Of a stretch of 64,000 nucleotides of DNA, positions 1-8,961 are shown in pieces; position 1 is the stretch's first letter, and the number at the start of each line of letters is the position of its first letter. A program made the translations under genes and the position numbers. The notes beneath the pieces are model-generated. The model saw nothing but the letters and a program-made list of their open reading frames with translations. It was not told where the DNA came from and did no database searches. This DNA is from Streptomyces atroolivaceus. Lineage in GTDB: Bacteria > Actinomycetota > Actinomycetes > Streptomycetales > Streptomycetaceae. Location: the NCBI RefSeq assembly GCF_000717025.1, contig NZ_JNXG01000017.1, positions 310,001-374,000 of the forward strand. Direction: 5' to 3'.

Positions 1-587
1 TCGAGCAGCCGGCCGATCCAGGGGGTGTCAGCGGTGCCGGGATTGACGCAGTTGACCCTGATCCCCTCACGGACATGGTCGGCGGCCATCGCGAGGGTGA
101 GGGAGAGCACGGCCCCCTTGCTCGCGCTGTAGAGCGCGCGCTGCGGCAGGCCGGCGGTCGCGGCGATGGAGCAGGTCTGGGTGATCGACACGGCCCCGGG
201 CCGCCCGGTGGCGGCGCGGCGCAGATGGGGCAGCGCGTGGCGGGCGACGCGGACCATGCCGACCACGTTGATGTCCAGGACGCGCGCCCACTCCTCGTCG
301 GCGTTGTCCTCGACGGTCCCGATCGAGCCGATCCCCGCGTTGGACACCAGGGTGTGGAGTCCGCCGAGCTCCGCGGCGGCCCGGTCGACCGCGTTCCGTA
401 CGGCGCCGTCGTCCCTCACGTCGGCCTCGAGGGCCAGCGCCCCCTCGGGAGCGCCGGCGGGATCGAGGTCCAGCACGGCGACACTCGCCCCGCGCGCGAG
501 CAGCAGTGCTGCCACCGCGGCCCCGATACCGGATGCGCCGCCCGTCACCAGCGCGGACAGCCCCTCGAAATCCTGCGTGCCGGTCAT
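1..587 (-). CDS. Short-chain dehydrogenase/reductase, C-terminus beyond the window
   Basis: This is a classical SDR oxidoreductase. The cofactor motif TGGASGIG lies near residue 15, NAG near residue 90, and the catalytic Tyr-Lys pair YSASK near residue 153. The ATG overlaps the stop of the upstream fuconate dehydratase gene as ATGA, so the two are translationally coupled. In the non-phosphorylated L-fucose pathway the step after fuconate dehydratase is oxidation of 2-keto-3-deoxy-L-fuconate by an SDR. That is the most likely role here, but it is inferred from the neighbour only. About 195 codons are visible and the rest lies left of base 1. Confidence 0.88.
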   Translation of the reverse strand, partial: MTGTQDFEGLSALVTGGASGIGAAVAALLLARGASVAVLDLDPAGAPEGALALEADVRDDGAVRNAVDRAAAELGGLHTLVSNAGIGSIGTVEDNADEEWARVLDINVVGMVRVARHALPHLRRAATGRPGAVSITQTCSIAATAGLPQRALYSASKGAVLSLTLAMAADHVREGIRVNCVNPGTADTPWIGRLL

Positions 588-1906
588 CGGACGGTCTCCT
601 CGGGTGTGCGGCGGGCCTGCCAGACGGGGCCCTGCGGATAGCGGTGTCCGGCGATCGAGGCGGGGAGCATCCGGGCCGAGAAGCCCGGCGCGCGAGGGGT
701 GACGTAGCGGCCGTCCTCGATCACGGCCGGGTCTGCGAAGTGCTCGTGGAGGTGGTCGACGTACTCGATGACGCGGTCCTCCCAGCTGCCGGAGACCGCG
801 ACGTAGTCGAACATCGAGAGGTGCTGGACCAGCTCGCACAGCCCGACGCCTCCGGCGTGAGGGCATACCGGGACGCCGTACTTGGCGGCGAGCAGCAGGA
901 CCGCGAGGTTCTCGTTGACGCCCGCGACGCGTGCGGCGTCGATCTGGACGAAGTCGACCGCGCCCGCCTGGAGCAGTTGCTTGAACACGACCCGGTTGGC
1001 GATGTGTTCGCCGGTGGCGACCTTGACCGGCTGCCCGGCGCGCACGGCGGCGTGGCCGAGCACGTCGTCGGGGCTCGTGGGTTCCTCGATCCAGTACGGG
1101 TCGAACGGGGCGAGCGCGTTCATCCAGTCCACCGCGCCGGCCACGTCCCAGCGCTGGTTGGCGTCGACGGCGATCCGGATGCCGGGGCCCACGGCCTGGC
1201 GGGCGAGTGCGAGCCGCCGGATGTCGTCGTCCAGATCGGCGCCGACCTTCAGCTTGATCTGGGTGAATCCGTCGGCGACGGCCTCCTTGGCCAGGCGGAC
1301 GAGCTTGTCGTCGTCGTATCCCAGCCAGCCGGGCGAGGTGGTGTACGCGGGATAGCCCTGGGCGAGCAGCCGCTCGGTGCGCTCGGCACGGCCCGGCTCG
1401 GCGGCACGGAGGATGCCGAGCGCCTCCTGCGGGGTGAGGGCGTCCGTGAGGTAGCGGAAGTCGACGAGGGAGACGAGCTCCTCCGGGGTCATCTCCGCGA
1501 GGAACTGCCAGACGGGCTTCCCGGCCAGTCTCGCCGCGAGGTCCCAGGCCGCGTTGACGACGGCTCCGGCCGCCATGTGCATCACGCCCTTCTCGGGGCC
1601 GAGCCAGCGCAGCTGGGAGTCGTGCGTGAGGCTGCGGTACAGGGCGGCGAGGTCCGCGGCGGTACGCGGCACGGGGCGTCCCGCCACGTAGGGCCGGAGC
1701 GTCTCGATGGCCGCGGCCATGACATCGTTGCCGCGCCCGATGGTGAAGCAGAAGCCGTGCCCCTCCTCGCCCGCGCCGTCCGCGCGCAGGACGACGTAGG
1801 CGGCGGAGTAGTCGGGATCGGGGTTCATGGCGTCCGAGCCGTCCAGCTGCTCCGAGGTGGGAAACCGGATGTCGTCGACCTCGAAAGCCATGACGGTCAG
1901 ACTCAT
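584..1906 (-). CDS. L-fuconate dehydratase (enolase superfamily)
   Basis: The product is predicted to dehydrate L-fuconate to 2-keto-3-deoxy-L-fuconate in the cytoplasm. It has the mandelate racemase/enolase barrel signatures: the QIKLKVG lysine motif, metal-ligand segments AVDANQRW and [10 protein letters not shown], and TGEH near the C-terminus. With the start at [10 protein letters not shown] the protein is 440 residues, the usual family length. The frame stays open to an ATG at 1948, but that codon sits inside the inverted-repeat operator and next to the predicted -10 box, so the 1906 start is preferred. The stop overlaps the SDR start. A related acid-sugar dehydratase is possible, but the N-terminal motif with [13 protein letters not shown] fits the fuconate family well. 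Confidence 0.86.
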   Translation of the reverse strand: MSLTVMAFEVDDIRFPTSEQLDGSDAMNPDPDYSAAYVVLRADGAGEEGHGFCFTIGRGNDVMAAAIETLRPYVAGRPVPRTAADLAALYRSLTHDSQLRWLGPEKGVMHMAAGAVVNAAWDLAARLAGKPVWQFLAEMTPEELVSLVDFRYLTDALTPQEALGILRAAEPGRAERTERLLAQGYPAYTTSPGWLGYDDDKLVRLAKEAVADGFTQIKLKVGADLDDDIRRLALARQAVGPGIRIAVDANQRWDVAGAVDWMNALAPFDPYWIEEPTSPDDVLGHAAVRAGQPVKVATGEHIANRVVFKQLLQAGAVDFVQIDAARVAGVNENLAVLLLAAKYGVPVCPHAGGVGLCELVQHLSMFDYVAVSGSWEDRVIEYVDHLHEHFADPAVIEDGRYVTPRAPGFSARMLPASIAGHRYPQGPVWQARRTPEETVR

Positions 1907-1925
1907 GTGCGCCCCCAGGGCAATA

Positions 1926-1982
1926 ACATCGGATCTCTCATTGGTCATCCGATGTATAACCCCTCACAGGTCGCGCAGTCCA
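1926..1982 (-). promoter_or_regulatory. Promoter and inverted-repeat operator for the fuconate dehydratase operon
   Basis: Reading leftward, TGGACT (1977-1982) and TATACA (1954-1959) form a -35/-10 pair with a 17-base spacer. Two 9-base arms, ACATCGGAT at 1926-1934 and ATCCGATGT at 1947-1955, are perfect inverted repeats 12 bases apart. The upstream arm overlaps the -10 box. The geometry suits repression by a dimeric sugar-acid regulator, probably GntR type, which is not visible in the window. Confidence 0.6.
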
Positions 1983-2136
1983 GGGCCTGACGGAAGTTTG
2001 ATCACTTTCGATCGGTACAGCTCGGATGAATCAAGGGGCGGCACGCTTCAGCTCTGCACGCAAACGGGCTGCGGCGGAACAGGACGGAAGCCGTAAGGTT
2101 GGTCCGTACACAAGGGAACTTCGGAAGGAGGCCTGG

Positions 2137-3174
2137 GTGATCGAGCTCGAGGGGGTACCCGAGCTGGTCGACCCGGTCATGGTGGCCGCGTTCGAGGGCT
2201 GGAACGACGCCGGTGACGCCGCCTCCACAGCGGTGGCGCATCTGGACCGGGAATGGAAGGGCGAGGTCTTCGCGGCGCTCGACGCCGAGGACTACTACGA
2301 CTTCCAGGTCAACCGGCCCACGGTGTGGCTGGAGGGTGGGACGCGCAAGATCACCTGGCCCACCACGCGGCTCTCCGTGGTCCGGGTCGGCGGCGAGAAG
2401 CCCCGCGACCTGGTGCTGATCCGTGGCATCGAACCCTCCATGCGCTGGCGTTCGTACTGCAACGAGATCCTGGGCTTCGCCCATGAGCTGGGTGTCGGGA
2501 TGGTCGTCATCCTGGGGGCCCTGCTCGGCGACACCCCGCACACCAGGCCGGTGCCCGTCAGCGGGGTCACCTCGGATCCGGATCTGGCGAGGACCATGGA
2601 TCTGGAGGAGACCCGGTACGAGGGGCCGACCGGCATCGTGGGCATCCTCCAGGAGGCCTGCACGCATGCGGGGGTGCCCGCGGTGAGCCTGTGGGCGGCG
2701 GTGCCGCACTACGTGTCGCAGCCGCCTAACCCGAAGGCGACGCTGGCGCTCCTGAACAGGCTCGAGGACCTGCTCGGGCTGCGGATCCCGCTGGGCGAAC
2801 TGCCCGAGGACGCCCGCGCCTGGCAGCTCGGGGTCGATCAGCTGGCCGCCGAGGACAGCGAGGTCGCGGAGTACGTGCAGACGCTGGAGGAGGCGCGCGA
2901 CACCGCGGAGCTGCCCGAGGCGTCCGGCGAGGCCATCGCCCGCGAGTTCGAGCGGTACCTCCGGCGCAGGGACGTCGGCGGCCCGGGGCAGGCACCGGGG
3001 GGTCATGCCACGGAGAGCGGTGACGTGCCCTATCTCCGGGACACGTCCGGCGGACGCACGAGGCCGCCGAAGCCGCAGCGTCCGGAGAAGGGCCGGCCGA
3101 AGGATGCCGAGGGGGACGCGGCACCCGATGACAAGCCGCCCGCCGGGCCGGACGAGGACGCCTCGGACGACTGA
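2137..3174 (+). CDS. PAC2 family protein
   Basis: This 345-residue protein matches the bacterial PAC2 (proteasome assembly chaperone 2-like) family common in actinobacteria. It opens with ELVDPVMVAAFEGWNDAGDAAS and contains the family segments VLIRGIEPSMRW and LGALLGDTPHTRPV. The C-terminal 80 residues are charged, proline-rich and probably disordered. The GTG start at 2137 has a strong GGAAGGAGG ribosome site. Upstream in-frame codons from 2026 lack one. Actinobacteria have proteasomes, so a link to assembly or protein turnover is possible, but the molecular function is not established. It converges on mshC across a strong hairpin. Confidence 0.85.
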   Translation: MIELEGVPELVDPVMVAAFEGWNDAGDAASTAVAHLDREWKGEVFAALDAEDYYDFQVNRPTVWLEGGTRKITWPTTRLSVVRVGGEKPRDLVLIRGIEPSMRWRSYCNEILGFAHELGVGMVVILGALLGDTPHTRPVPVSGVTSDPDLARTMDLEETRYEGPTGIVGILQEACTHAGVPAVSLWAAVPHYVSQPPNPKATLALLNRLEDLLGLRIPLGELPEDARAWQLGVDQLAAEDSEVAEYVQTLEEARDTAELPEASGEAIAREFERYLRRRDVGGPGQAPGGHATESGDVPYLRDTSGGRTRPPKPQRPEKGRPKDAEGDAAPDDKPPAGPDEDASDD

Positions 3175-3193
3175 CTTCTCGCCTCCGGCGAGG

Positions 3194-3236
3194 AACGGCC
3201 CCGGACTTCGTCGCTCTCGCGAAGTCCGGGGCCGTT
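3194..3236. terminator. Bidirectional hairpin between the PAC2 gene and mshC
   Basis: A perfect 17-base-pair stem (3194-3210 with 3220-3236) closes a 9-base loop between two convergent genes. There is no long U tract on either side, which is usual for Streptomyces terminators. Confidence 0.8.
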
Positions 3237-3258
3237 CGGCGGTGTCTGCGGATGCGGG

Positions 3259-4488
3259 TTACAGCGCGACGCCCAGCAGGGCGTCGACCGTGCGCGACAC
3301 GAGGCCGGGCGCGCCCTCGTCCGTGCCGCCGCCGGAGCTCTGCCGCGCGGCCCAGCGGTCCACGGCGGCGAGCGCGGCCGGGGCGTCCAGGTCGTCGGCC
3401 AGGGCCTCCCGGACCTCCTCGACCAGGGCGTCGGCGGGGAGCCCGTCCGGCCGGGAGACGGCGGCACGCCACCGGGCGAGGCGCTCGACGGCATCGGCGA
3501 GCACCTGGTCGGTCCACTCCCAGTCGGACCTGTAGTGGTGCGCGAGCAGGGCGAGCCTGATCGCGGCGGGGTCCACGTCGTCCCGCCGCAGCGCCGACAC
3601 GAAGACGAGGTTGCCCTTGGACTTGGACATCTTCTCGCCGTTCAGGGCGACCATGCCCGCGTGCACGTAGGCGCGGGCGAAGGGGTGCTCGCCGGTCAGC
3701 ACCTGGGCGTGTGAGGCGCCCATCTCGTGGTGCGGGAAGGCGAGGTCGGAGCCGCCTCCCTGGACGTCGAAGCTCATGCCCAGGTGGTCCAGGGCGATGG
3801 CGACGCACTCGATGTGCCAGCCGGGCCTGCCGCGGCCGAGACTGCCGCCGTCCCAGCTCGGCTCGCCCTCACGGGCGGCCATCCAGAGCATCGGGTCGAG
3901 CGGGTTCTTCTTGCCGGGGCGCTCCGGGTCGCCGCCGCGCTCGGCGGAGAGCAGCCGCATGGCCTCGGCGTCCAGGCCCGAGACCTCGCCGAAGTGCGGG
4001 TCGCAGTCGACGGAGAAGTAGGTGTCGCCTTCGAGCTCGTAGGCGGCGCCCGCGTCACGGAGTCGTTCCACGAGCGGGACGATGCCGGGTATAGCCTCGA
4101 CCGCCCCGATGTAGTGCTTCGGAGGAAGCATGCGCAGGGCGGTCATGTCCTCCCTGAAGAGAGCCGTCTCGCGCTCCGCGAGCTCGGTCCAGTCCTCACC
4201 GTCGCGCACGGCCCGCTCAAGCAGCGGATCATCCACGTCGGTCACGTTCTGGACGTAGTGAACCTGCCGCTTGGTGTCGAGCCACACGCGCTGAACGAGG
4301 TCGAACGCGTTGTAGGTCGCCGCATGACCCATGTGGGTCGCGTCGTACGGCGTGATGCCGCAGACGTAGATGCGGGCGACGGGACCGGGGTCAAGGGTGA
4401 TCCGTCCGCCGGTCGCGGTGTCGTGGATCCGAAGGTCGCGGCCCTTGCCAGGCAGGGCGGGGACCTCAGAAGCGGGCCAGGCATGCAT
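3259..4488 (-). CDS. mshC: Cysteine:glucosaminyl-inositol ligase of mycothiol biosynthesis
   Basis: MshC ligates L-cysteine to GlcN-Ins with ATP, the third enzymatic step of mycothiol synthesis. The 409-residue protein has the cysteinyl-tRNA synthetase-like catalytic core. [14 protein letters not shown] near residues 43-58 holds the HIGH-type motif and a zinc-ligand cysteine, and KMSKSKGN lies near residues 285-292. It lacks the tRNA-binding extension of a true CysS, and the N-terminus [10 protein letters not shown] is typical of MshC. The ATG follows a TACGCT box by six bases, so the transcript may be leaderless. It is the last gene of a conserved leftward block with the SCO1664-family, DUF3090 and phosphatase genes. 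A mycothiol-dependent formaldehyde dehydrogenase lies 21 kb away in the same window. Confidence 0.95.
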   Translation of the reverse strand: MHAWPASEVPALPGKGRDLRIHDTATGGRITLDPGPVARIYVCGITPYDATHMGHAATYNAFDLVQRVWLDTKRQVHYVQNVTDVDDPLLERAVRDGEDWTELAERETALFREDMTALRMLPPKHYIGAVEAIPGIVPLVERLRDAGAAYELEGDTYFSVDCDPHFGEVSGLDAEAMRLLSAERGGDPERPGKKNPLDPMLWMAAREGEPSWDGGSLGRGRPGWHIECVAIALDHLGMSFDVQGGGSDLAFPHHEMGASHAQVLTGEHPFARAYVHAGMVALNGEKMSKSKGNLVFVSALRRDDVDPAAIRLALLAHHYRSDWEWTDQVLADAVERLARWRAAVSRPDGLPADALVEEVREALADDLDAPAALAAVDRWAARQSSGGGTDEGAPGLVSRTVDALLGVAL

Positions 4489-4581
4489 GTCATGAGCGTA
4501 ACCGGACGATGCTTCCGGATACGAACCGGATGGCAGATCGTGGCCGAAGAGGCGGTCTTGCGCGCGGGCCTCTTTTCCTTC

Positions 4582-4653
4582 AACCGTCCCGGAGCCGTCC
4601 GCCCGCGGCCTTCACATACCCGTCCCGGAGCTGTCGGCCCGCGGCCGTCACAC
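4582..4653. repeat. Imperfect 36-base tandem duplication
   Basis: Two 36-base units, 4582-4617 and 4618-4653, both start CCGTCCCGGAGC and differ at about five positions. The second unit covers the stop codon and last residues of the SCO1664-family gene. The first lies in the spacer before mshC. It may be a local duplication. Confidence 0.7.
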
Positions 4654-5502
4654 GGGCGGCCACGGGATCGGTGGCCAGTCGCCGCTGGGCTGTGGGTGCC
4701 GGCCGGACTTGCGGAGGCTCTCCACACGGGCGCGCAGGGCCTCGATCTCCACTGCGGTGATCAGTTCCCCCAACCGGGTGGCGAGCACCGCGCCCGGTTC
4801 CAGGCAGGCGGACAGCCGGTCGAGCACCTCGGCGGCCTCAGCGGTCAGCGGCTCGCCCGCCCATCCCCAGAGCAGCGTCCGCAGCTTGTCGTCCGCGTTG
4901 AAGGTGACACCGTGGTCGATGCCGTACAGCCGTCCCCCGGGTGCGGGCAGCAGGTGCCCGCCCTTGCGGTCCCCGTTGTTGATCACGGCGTCCAGGACCG
5001 CGAGCCTGCGCAGCCGGGGATCGTCCGCGTGGACCAGCAGGGCCGTCTTCCCCTCCCCTACCTCGGCGAGGCCGACGGCCTTCCAGCCGTCACCCGGCTC
5101 CTCGTCCTCGACGAGCGCGAGCAGGGGCGGCGGCCCGTCGGCCGCCGGGTCACCGTCGCCGTGCTCCGCCTCGATCCAGAGCTGGCACATCCCCTCGCCG
5201 TAGGGGCCCTCCCGCAGCACCGTGGGGGGCACGAGTCCCCAGCCGGTGGCCTCGGAGACCTCGTACGCCGCGACCTCTCGCTGGGCGAGGGTGCCGTCGG
5301 GGAAGTCCCACAGCGGCTGCTCTCCGGCGACCGGCTTGTAGACGCAGTGGCGCTCCGCGCCGTCGGAGGCGACCGTGCAGTACAGCACCGCGTTCGACGC
5401 GCCCCGGACCCGGCCGAGGACCGTGAGCTCCCCCTCGGCGAGCAGGGTGCGCAGCCCCGCGTCCGTCAGGCCCCGCGACGGTATCCGTTCTGGCGCGGGC
5501 AT
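4648..5502 (-). CDS. SCO1664-family protein with a PI3/PI4-kinase-like fold
   Basis: This 284-residue cytoplasmic protein belongs to a conserved actinobacterial family whose sequence resembles the PI3/PI4-kinase superfamily. The visible kinase-like elements are CVYKPVAGE (candidate ATP lysine, near residue 54), the catalytic-loop-like VINNGDRKGGHLL (near residues 175-187) and YGIDHGVTF (DFG-like metal motif). The ATG at 5502 has a strong GGAAGGA site and overlaps the end of the DUF3090 gene by 37 bases. The farther-upstream ATG at 5544 lacks such a site. The substrate is unknown. The gene sits between a predicted phosphatase and DUF3090 gene pair and mshC. Confidence 0.82.
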   Translation of the reverse strand: MPAPERIPSRGLTDAGLRTLLAEGELTVLGRVRGASNAVLYCTVASDGAERHCVYKPVAGEQPLWDFPDGTLAQREVAAYEVSEATGWGLVPPTVLREGPYGEGMCQLWIEAEHGDGDPAADGPPPLLALVEDEEPGDGWKAVGLAEVGEGKTALLVHADDPRLRRLAVLDAVINNGDRKGGHLLPAPGGRLYGIDHGVTFNADDKLRTLLWGWAGEPLTAEAAEVLDRLSACLEPGAVLATRLGELITAVEIEALRARVESLRKSGRHPQPSGDWPPIPWPPV

Positions 5503-6056
5503 ACGTGTCCTTCCGGGTCGAGGGGGAGGCTGCACAGCGGGCACGGCGGGCGGCCGGCGTTCACGACGTCCAGCGCGCGTTTGGCGAACGCCCGCGCCTG
5601 AGCTCCGCTCAGCCGGACACGCAGCATCGGAGGGCCGTTCTCCTCGTCCTGCAGAAGCCTTTCCTCGGCCTCCGCGAGGTCGTCCTCGGAGTCGGCGTCC
5701 AGCTCGACGAGCGCCTGCGCCTCGACGATCATGCGCTGCTCCTCGCCGTCCCAGGCGAGGGCCATGGTGCCGACCCTGAACTCCTCCTCGACGGGTGCGT
5801 CGAGCGGCGCGGTGTCGGTGACGTCCATGGGTGCCACCGCGGGCACCGGTGAGTTGCCGCCGGTCCGCCGGACGACCTCGTCGAGGAGTTCGTCGATCCG
5901 TTCGGCCAACGCGGCGACCTGGGTCTTCTCCAGGGCCACACTCGTGACCCGTCCCCGCGAGGACGCCTGCAGGAAAAACGTACGGCGGCCAGGCAGCCCG
6001 ACCGTACCGGCCACGAAACGGTCCGGTGGGTCGTAGAGGAACACCTGACGGGACAC
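5466..6056 (-). CDS. DUF3090 family protein
   Basis: This 196-residue conserved actinobacterial protein starts at GTG (SRQVFLYDPPDRFVAGTVGLPG) with a GGGAG site about eight bases upstream. It ends in a zinc-ribbon-like tail with CPLC, a later Cys (GHVC) and basic residues. No catalytic motif is recognised. It overlaps the following SCO1664-family gene and follows the histidine phosphatase gene by 105 bases that hold nothing obvious. In many actinobacteria these three genes travel together near mshC, which suggests a shared but uncharacterised role. Confidence 0.85.
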   Translation of the reverse strand: MSRQVFLYDPPDRFVAGTVGLPGRRTFFLQASSRGRVTSVALEKTQVAALAERIDELLDEVVRRTGGNSPVPAVAPMDVTDTAPLDAPVEEEFRVGTMALAWDGEEQRMIVEAQALVELDADSEDDLAEAEERLLQDEENGPPMLRVRLSGAQARAFAKRALDVVNAGRPPCPLCSLPLDPEGHVCPRQNGYRRGA

Positions 6057-6161
6057 GTCCTGTCTCCCTTGAGAATGTGATGGCGGATGGGGGCGGCCCC
6101 GGGCCGTGCTGGGATGTCCCACACGGCCTCTACGGCGCGTCCACCCTACTGCGCGGAGCGA

Positions 6162-6872
6162 TCACGGTGCCCCAGCGCCGCCCCCGACGGCCGCATCCGT
6201 TGCCCTGTCCCCCGCCGCGTCGGCGCCGATGGCCTGTTCCGGCGGGGCGAGGGACGCGAAGTCGCCGGTGTCTCCGAGCCGGAGGAGGAACGGGCGCAGC
6301 CGCGTGTAGCGGATCGCGGTGACGGAACACGGGTCGGCCTGGACACGCTGGAAGAGGTCGAGGTGCATGCCGAGCGCGTCGGCGACGAGAGACTTGATGA
6401 TGTCGCCGTGGGAACACATCAGGTAGGTGGCGTCCTCACCGTGTTCCGCCTCGACACGGGCGTTCCAGTCCCGCACGGCGTCGACGGCCCGCGCCTGCAT
6501 GGTCCGCATGGACTCCCCGCCGGGGAAGGCGGCGGCCGAGGGGTGCTGCTGGACGACCTTCATCAGCGGTTCGTCGGCGAGCTCGGCGAGCTTGCGCCCC
6601 GACCAGTCGCCGTAGTCGCATTCACTGATCCGGTCCTCCGTGTGCAGCGGAAGGTCCGGGCGGGCGTCCAGCAGCGGCTGGAGCGTCTGCCGGCAGCGCT
6701 GCAACGGGCTGCTGACAGCCGCGGCCAGCGTGAGGGCGGACAGCCTGCCGGGCAGCGCGGCGGCCTGTTCGGCGCCGCGTTCGTCGAGGGCGACACCTGG
6801 AGTGCGGCCCGCGAGCACTCCGGAGGTGTTGGCGGTCGAGCGTCCGTGGCGTACAAGGATGAGCGTGGGCAT
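6162..6872 (-). CDS. Histidine phosphatase family protein (MSMEG_4193-type)
   Basis: The RHG motif at residues 8-10 (LVRHGRSTAN) marks the branch-1 histidine phosphatase/phosphoglycerate-mutase-like superfamily. SSPLQRCRQT and a second histidine in MCSHGDIIKS complete the catalytic pocket. The protein is 236 residues with an alanine-rich tail. The substrate is unknown: the family is annotated as a putative phosphomutase. A TACGCT box ends seven bases before the ATG, which fits a leaderless transcript. It heads the leftward phosphatase, DUF3090, kinase-like, mshC block and is divergent from corA. Confidence 0.88.
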   Translation of the reverse strand: MPTLILVRHGRSTANTSGVLAGRTPGVALDERGAEQAAALPGRLSALTLAAAVSSPLQRCRQTLQPLLDARPDLPLHTEDRISECDYGDWSGRKLAELADEPLMKVVQQHPSAAAFPGGESMRTMQARAVDAVRDWNARVEAEHGEDATYLMCSHGDIIKSLVADALGMHLDLFQRVQADPCSVTAIRYTRLRPFLLRLGDTGDFASLAPPEQAIGADAAGDRATDAAVGGGAGAP

Positions 6873-6924
6873 ACCTGCCAGCGTAGAGGTGCGTGAAGCC
6901 TCCGCGGCAGGGAAGAATGCGCGG

Positions 6925-7911
6925 GTGATCGTCGACTGCGGAATTTACCGGGACGGGCGTCGGACCGAAGGTCCCGCCGACTTCTCCGATGCCCTCGACG
7001 AGGCACGCTCCAGCGGGGACGCGTTTCTCTGGATCGGTCTGCACGAGCCGACGGAGAAGGAGTTCGACCTGGTCACGAGCGAGTTCTCGTTGCATCCGCT
7101 GGCGGTGGAGGACGCCCTGCGCGCCCATCAGCGGCCCAAACTGGAGATCTACGACGACTCACTGTTCGTGGTGATCAAGCCGGTGGTCTACGAGCAGGAG
7201 AGCGACACCGTGAGCGCCGGTGAGCTGATGCTGTTCATAGGTGATTCCTTCGTGGTGACGGTGCGGCACGGCGAGGGCGCGCCGCTCGCGGCGGTGCGGC
7301 AGCGGCTGGAGGCCGAGCCCGAGGTCCTCAGGCACGGGCCCACGTCGGTGCTCTACGCGGTCAGCGACGCCGTGGTGGACCACTACATCGAGGTCGCCGC
7401 GGAGCTCCAGGTCGACCTGGAGGAGCTGGAGGCTCAGGTCTTCGCCCCGACCGGCTCCAGGGACACCACGAACACGGCGGCGAGCATCTACACCTTCAAG
7501 CGGCAGGTGCTCGAGTTCCGCCGGGCGACGAATCCGCTGAGCGCACCGATGGCACGGCTGTCGAGCGCGGGCGTGCCGTTCGTCGACACGGATTCGCAGC
7601 CGTTCTTCCGGGACGTGAACGACCACCTGACGCGCGCCGTCGAGCAGGTGGAAGGGCTCGACCGGCTGCTCTCGGACATTCTGTCGGCGCATCTGGCGCA
7701 GGTGGGTGTGCGACAGAACGACGACATGAGGAAGATCTCGGCATGGGCCGCCATGGCCGCCGTACCCACCATGGTGGCCGGGATCTACGGCATGAACTTC
7801 GAGCACATGCCCGAGCTCGACTGGGCGTGGACCTATCCGGCGGTGATCGTGCTGATGGGCGTCGCGGTCGTCGGCCTGTACCGCCTGTTCAAGCGCCGGG
7901 GCTGGATGTAG
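6925..7911 (+). CDS. corA: CorA-type magnesium/cobalt transporter
   Basis: This inner-membrane divalent cation channel of about 328 residues has a long cytoplasmic N-terminal domain and two C-terminal membrane helices. The signature YGMNF occurs near residues 288-292 at the end of the pore helix, followed by the second helix and a basic RLFKRRGWM tail. The start is uncertain. GTG at 6925 (IVDCGIYRDGRR) has a GGGAAG site and leaves a 52-base divergent spacer. An ATG at 6859 would overlap the phosphatase gene start. Confidence 0.9.
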   Translation: MIVDCGIYRDGRRTEGPADFSDALDEARSSGDAFLWIGLHEPTEKEFDLVTSEFSLHPLAVEDALRAHQRPKLEIYDDSLFVVIKPVVYEQESDTVSAGELMLFIGDSFVVTVRHGEGAPLAAVRQRLEAEPEVLRHGPTSVLYAVSDAVVDHYIEVAAELQVDLEELEAQVFAPTGSRDTTNTAASIYTFKRQVLEFRRATNPLSAPMARLSSAGVPFVDTDSQPFFRDVNDHLTRAVEQVEGLDRLLSDILSAHLAQVGVRQNDDMRKISAWAAMAAVPTMVAGIYGMNFEHMPELDWAWTYPAVIVLMGVAVVGLYRLFKRRGWM

Positions 7912-7925
7912 CGCGGTCGCCCGTC

Positions 7926-8720
7926 TCAGGCGTACTCCGTCTCGGGCACGGCCGGGCCGCCGAGCGCGTCGCGCAGGGCCGGGGCGGGCTGTTCGAGGCT
8001 CACCATGCGCCGCCAGCCCACCAGGCGCTCGTAGGCGTACACCGCGTGGATGCCCGCGGCCAGCACGGCCGCCTTGGCCCTGGACCAGCGCAGCACGCCG
8101 CCCATGTGGCTCATCACGGCGAGGCTGACGTCGCGGTACACCCGGATCTCGGCCCGGGCGCACTCCCGCAGGACGGACTGGATCGTCCGGCCGTGTCCGG
8201 CCCGGGCGAGGCGGAGGAGTTCCTCGTGGCAGTACGCGAGGTGGTTGTCCTCGTCCCGCGAGATCATCTTCACGGCGCGGCCGAGGACGGGGTGCCCGGC
8301 GAAGTGCTTGAGCAGGAGCCGCATCTGTTCGGAGGCCCGCTGTTCGGTGACCCTGCTGTGGGCCAGGTAGACGATGACCTCCCGCTCGGTGAGCGGCTCC
8401 TCACGGCTGAGCCGGTCGTGGGCGAGCCCGATGCCCAGGCGCTCCAGCAGGAGGGTGTAGTCGGTCCCGTACGGCACCGCGACGGGCTGGAGCCCGCGCT
8501 GCTTCAGCAGGGCGTTGAAGATCCTGCCGTGCTTGTCCTCGTCGGCACCGTGCCGGGCTGCCTTGGGTGCCAGCTCGCGCAGTCCCGGCGGCATGAGTGC
8601 GGCGATGCGCCCGTTCTCCCAGCCGCCCTGCGACTCACCGCCGGCGGCGATCGAACAGAACAGCCGGAACGAATCGTCGTCGTCGAGGATCTCCTGGAAA
8701 AGACTCTTTGCCGAGAGCAT
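7926..8720 (-). CDS. Ferritin-like domain protein
   Basis: This protein of about 264 residues is predominantly helical and carries carboxylate/histidine motifs spaced as in ferritin-like di-iron or structural four-helix bundles: GADEDKHGRIF near residue 80, a second SRDEDNHLAYCHEE further on, and several tyrosines. It resembles the ferritin-like proteins annotated in Streptomyces. The substrate is unknown. The ATG at 8720 follows AAGGGTGG. An upstream in-frame start at 8762 is less likely. It converges with corA across 14 bases. Confidence 0.7.
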   Translation of the reverse strand: MLSAKSLFQEILDDDDSFRLFCSIAAGGESQGGWENGRIAALMPPGLRELAPKAARHGADEDKHGRIFNALLKQRGLQPVAVPYGTDYTLLLERLGIGLAHDRLSREEPLTEREVIVYLAHSRVTEQRASEQMRLLLKHFAGHPVLGRAVKMISRDEDNHLAYCHEELLRLARAGHGRTIQSVLRECARAEIRVYRDVSLAVMSHMGGVLRWSRAKAAVLAAGIHAVYAYERLVGWRRMVSLEQPAPALRDALGGPAVPETEYA

Positions 8721-8901
8721 CACTGCCACCCTTCGCACCGGTGTCCGCAGAGGCACAGTCAAATCCGGTACGCGCCGGTAGGCAACACGAGCGGGGCGGG
8801 GCGGGGCCGAACGGGCGCCGTGCGGCGCCCGGACCTGCCCCGGGGCCGCCGGAGCAGTGCGGGGCGTAACCCGGGGGCCGTACGGCGCGTTGTCCCGTAC
8901 G

Positions 8902-8944
8902 ACGGCCGTGGCGGGGAGGACCCCCGAGCCCCCACCACGGCCGT
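8902..8944 (-). terminator. Hairpin downstream of the LLM oxidoreductase gene
   Basis: Arms of about 15 bases (ACGGCCGTGG followed by a mismatch and GGGG) pair across a 12-base loop, ending 18 bases from the stop codon of the LLM gene. The remaining spacer from 8721 to 8901 shows nothing else recognisable. Confidence 0.65.
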
Positions 8945-8961
8945 AGTGCTGCGCCCGGCGG

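Noticed and set aside
2026..2136. Extended N-terminus of the PAC2 protein
   Set aside because: The upstream start lacks a ribosome site, while GTG 2137 has GGAAGGAGG directly before it and the conserved family sequence begins there.
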